Below the pieces are notes generated by a model, which did no database searches, was not told where the DNA came from, and worked only from the letters and a program-made list of their open reading frames with translations. The position numbers were made by a program, and so were the translations under genes. Below are positions 61,776 through 64,000 of a stretch of DNA of 64,000 bases, one piece after another. Position 1 is the first letter of the stretch; the number at the start of each line of letters is the position of its first letter. The stretch is from an uncultured Clostridium sp. Its GTDB lineage: Bacteria; Bacillota; Clostridia; Lachnospirales; Lachnospiraceae. The stretch covers positions 20,012 through 84,011 of the forward strand of contig URFM01000010.1 of assembly GCA_900547035.1 (NCBI GenBank). The letters run 5' to 3'.

Positions 61776-62891
61776 TTATGATGGAGAAATTTTATTTGCC
61801 TTCTGCTGCTTGTTCTGATACATAAAACGGTCCACCTGCTGGAGGATCCGGTCAGCGCTTTGGTGAGGTGGACGGCACAGGAGCATGCCGGCGCTGGCCT
61901 GATTAAAGGGGCAGGGTGCGTCATCGCCCCATTTCGGGCAGGTTCTCAGTTGATTTAATAGAGCCTCGGGCGCCGTGTCCTGATAAATGATAAGAAACTC
62001 GTCGCCGCCGAAACGGTAGGCCTGCCCTTTGCCGCGGACCAGTCCGGAACAGATTTCGGCGTAATGCTTTAAGTACCAGTCTCCGGTCAAATGCCCATAC
62101 TTGTCGTTGATTTCCTTAAAACGGTCTAAGTCGATAAACAGCAGGGAAAAGGTCTGATTCTCCTTCAAAAGCTGCTTCAGATGCTCCCACAGCATGGAGC
62201 GGTTTCCAAGACCGGTCAGAGGGTCATGGAAAGCGGCGTACTCCAGACGGTCCATTTTCAGGGTATCCTGCACAATGCGGTAGAGAATAAAATAATACAG
62301 ATAATTGGCAGTTACCAGCAGGATTAAGGTCAGGATTTTGAGAATGGATTCCTCCTCGCGGATGAACACATTATGCAGGATGAGCAGCAGCACAAAGTTA
62401 AAGCAGATGTTCAGTGAAAGGTATTTGTACCGGTAGGTATCAAAGGAAGGAATGTTCCTGAAAATGAAAATGTACATGGGAACAAACCATTTAAAAAAGG
62501 GATAGGCGCTTGCAAGCAAAAGCATACTGTTAATACAGACGGTGAGGAGAACCGGATTGGCGCTTAAAACTCCCGCAATCTGCTGGGACAGGGCAAAGAT
62601 ACCGAAGGTATAGAGCCAGCAGGTACACATGATGGTAAAGAGGAGAAGGCCGTTTTCCTTATACAGATACCGCAGGGGAATCAGAAAGGCGAAGCCCAGG
62701 AAAGCAAGACGCCCGTCCCCCACGGAAAATACGGGACGGAAGAGAAGCACCAGGGCCAGCAGGAAAACAAAAACCGAACCGAGAATCCCTATGGTTTTGC
62801 CTAGGGAATATTTTCTGTGGCAGCAGCGGTCGCAGATTATGGAATTAAAGACCAGCATTTCTATAATGGAAAGGAACTGAGGGGGGAACAT
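61776..62891 (-). CDS. Membrane-anchored GGDEF diguanylate cyclase
   Basis: 371 residues. About six N-terminal helices (residues 35-200), then a GGDEF domain: DPLTGLGNR, FIDLDRFKEINDKYGH, and an intact active site RFGGDEF. The usual inhibitory RxxD five residues before is RGKG, so product inhibition by that site is not expected. The end of the domain is divergent (ASAGMLLCRPPHQSADRILQQVDRFMYQNK). It would make cyclic di-GMP. Transcribed in the same direction as the two-component genes but separated by 33 bases, where their -10 may lie. Confidence 0.92.
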   Translation of the reverse strand: MFPPQFLSIIEMLVFNSIICDRCCHRKYSLGKTIGILGSVFVFLLALVLLFRPVFSVGDGRLAFLGFAFLIPLRYLYKENGLLLFTIMCTCWLYTFGIFALSQQIAGVLSANPVLLTVCINSMLLLASAYPFFKWFVPMYIFIFRNIPSFDTYRYKYLSLNICFNFVLLLILHNVFIREEESILKILTLILLVTANYLYYFILYRIVQDTLKMDRLEYAAFHDPLTGLGNRSMLWEHLKQLLKENQTFSLLFIDLDRFKEINDKYGHLTGDWYLKHYAEICSGLVRGKGQAYRFGGDEFLIIYQDTAPEALLNQLRTCPKWGDDAPCPFNQASAGMLLCRPPHQSADRILQQVDRFMYQNKQQKANKISPS

Positions 62892-63034
62892 GTTGGACGG
62901 GTTCTCCTTATTTTTTTGTATTGCTTCCTCATTTTAACATATGGAGGCGGAAAAGGAAAGAAGGGAATGCTTCTCAGGAAAGTCCCCTCTCATGATTAAC
63001 CAGGCGGAAAGTGTTTATAATAGACCGTAACAGC

Positions 63035-63048
63035 TCAGGATATCCTGA
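63035..63048. repeat. Perfect 14-base palindrome upstream of the recombinase gene
   Basis: TCAGGATATCCTGA, flanked by ACCGT (63024-63028) and ACGGT (63049-63053), which are also complementary but unevenly spaced. A TATAAT lies just upstream at 63016-63021. Possible operator or recombination site. The rest of the gap 62892-63102 shows nothing clear. Confidence 0.45.
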
Positions 63049-63102
63049 ACGGTTATGGCTAGAGAACAGAACTGACTGGCGAGAGCATGAGAGGAGAACG
63101 AT

Positions 63103-63996
63103 ATGAACGAGTTGGATCAGAAAAGAAATTCCGGCGGGGCGCGGGAGTTTGGATGGGAAAGAGAGCCGGAGTGGAGAACAAAGGTGAGGGACATTCTTGG
63201 GGAGTACCGCCTTCATTTGGTGAGCCAGGAAAAAAGCGGCAATACCATTGAGAAATACATCCGGGACGTGAAGCGGTTTCTGCTGTACGCCGGCAGTGAG
63301 AGACCGGAGCGGGAAATGGTGCTGGCTTACAAGAGCAGCTTAAAGGAACAGTACCAGCTGAGCAGCGCCAATTCCATGCTGATGGCGGTCAACCACTATC
63401 TGAAATATAAAGGCCTGGAAGAGTGCCGGGTCAGCGCGTTCAGACAGCAGCGAAAGATTTTTTCCGAGGAGAGCCGTCAGCTGAGCCGGAAGGAGTACGA
63501 ACGGCTGGTGCTGGAAGCAAGGAAAAGAGGAATGGTTCAGATGGAGCACATTCTCCAGACCATTGGAATGACGGGAATCCGGGTAGGAGAGCTGGCGTTT
63601 ATCACCGTGGAAGCCCTGAAGCAGAAGGCGGCGCGGATTCATTTTAAGAATAAGGAACGGGTTATTTTGCTGCCAAAATCCCTTCGGGTGCTGCTGGAGG
63701 CATACTGCCGGAGGGAAAACATACGTCATGGGAGCATTTTCATCACCCAGGGGGGCAAGGCGCTGGACCGGAGGACGATCTGGTTCCAGATGAAGAAGCT
63801 GTGCCAGGGTGCGGGCGTTCTGGCCAGCAAGGTATTTCCTCACAACCTGCGCCATCTCTTCGCCAGATGTTACTATGAAAAGGAAAAAGATTTGGTAAGG
63901 CTGGCGGACTATCTGGGCCACAGCAGTCTGGAGACGACCCGCAGATATTATGACAAGCAAGTATTTATGGAAAGAAAAAAGCTCTTGCCTGTATAA
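63103..63996 (+). CDS. Tyrosine recombinase/integrase, XerD-like
   Basis: 297 residues. N-terminal SAM-like DNA-binding domain (EYRLHLVSQEKSGNTIEKYIRDVKRFLLYAG) and catalytic domain with Arg in TGIRVGELAFI, Lys in HFKNKERVI, His-x-x-Arg in PHNLRHLFA, His in LGHSSLETT and the nucleophile Tyr in RRYYDKQ. All catalytic residues are present. No phage or transposon genes lie beside it, so it may be a chromosomal site-specific recombinase. The window ends four bases after the stop. Confidence 0.93.
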   Translation: MNELDQKRNSGGAREFGWEREPEWRTKVRDILGEYRLHLVSQEKSGNTIEKYIRDVKRFLLYAGSERPEREMVLAYKSSLKEQYQLSSANSMLMAVNHYLKYKGLEECRVSAFRQQRKIFSEESRQLSRKEYERLVLEARKRGMVQMEHILQTIGMTGIRVGELAFITVEALKQKAARIHFKNKERVILLPKSLRVLLEAYCRRENIRHGSIFITQGGKALDRRTIWFQMKKLCQGAGVLASKVFPHNLRHLFARCYYEKEKDLVRLADYLGHSSLETTRRYYDKQVFMERKKLLPV

Positions 63997-64000
63997 CTAC

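Overview
The window looks like a chromosomal segment of a spore-forming, low-to-moderate GC Gram-positive of the class Clostridia, most likely family Lachnospiraceae. This is inferred from gene content and order: a dcw cell-division cluster with a SpoVD-position PBP and no ftsA, a linked spoIIGA-sigE pair with Spo0A boxes, T-box leaders for Trp and Ile, CdaA/CdaR next to HPr/Enzyme I, a yjdF leader RNA, and strong GGAGG ribosome sites. No rRNA, tRNA, CRISPR array, prophage or complete insertion sequence was seen.

Layout. 1-3.8 kb: end of a sugar ABC permease, an MBL-fold hydrolase, then lgt-aroE-aroK. 3.8-8.2 kb: a T-box leader with a UGG (Trp) specifier ahead of an iron-type alcohol dehydrogenase and a TrpXYZ-like ABC transporter. 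8.2-22 kb: the dcw cluster (mraZ operator, mraZ, rsmH, ftsL, two class B PBPs, mraY, murD, ftsW, murA, divIB, ftsZ). 22-24 kb: spoIIGA-sigE behind a promoter with two Spo0A boxes and a 22-bp -35/-10 spacer. 24-34 kb: a NYN/LOTUS protein, deoB, two membrane proteins, cdaA-cdaR, ptsH-ptsI, a polysaccharide polymerase-like protein and EIIA-Glc. 34-38 kb is more accessory: yjdF RNA plus yjdF, a Phd/VapC-type toxin-antitoxin pair, a metallophosphoesterase, an SdpR/SdpI-like pair and an ORF remnant. 38-44 kb: Ile T-box, ileS and glgP. 44-50 kb: a three-gene Wadjet/MksBEF-like SMC complex (JetA, JetB, JetC) with no JetD nuclease in view, then greA. 50-54 kb: MATE exporter, rpsB, tsf. 54-56 kb: an Rpn-family nuclease and a string of decayed flavin reductase and aldo-keto reductase pieces. 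55.8-61.7 kb, minus strand: a response regulator, histidine kinase and ABC exporter whose large permease/M1-peptidase gene is split at a run of eight G. The window closes with a GGDEF protein and a tyrosine recombinase.

The observations most worth pursuing are (1) a dispersed intergenic repeat lying directly behind intrinsic terminators, whose two hairpin copies differ by compensatory base changes; (2) the JetABC locus without JetD; (3) the Trp T-box operon headed by an iron-type dehydrogenase; and (4) the G8 frameshift in the exporter gene. Coordinates, motifs and hairpins were read directly; family names come from recognised motifs, without any database search.
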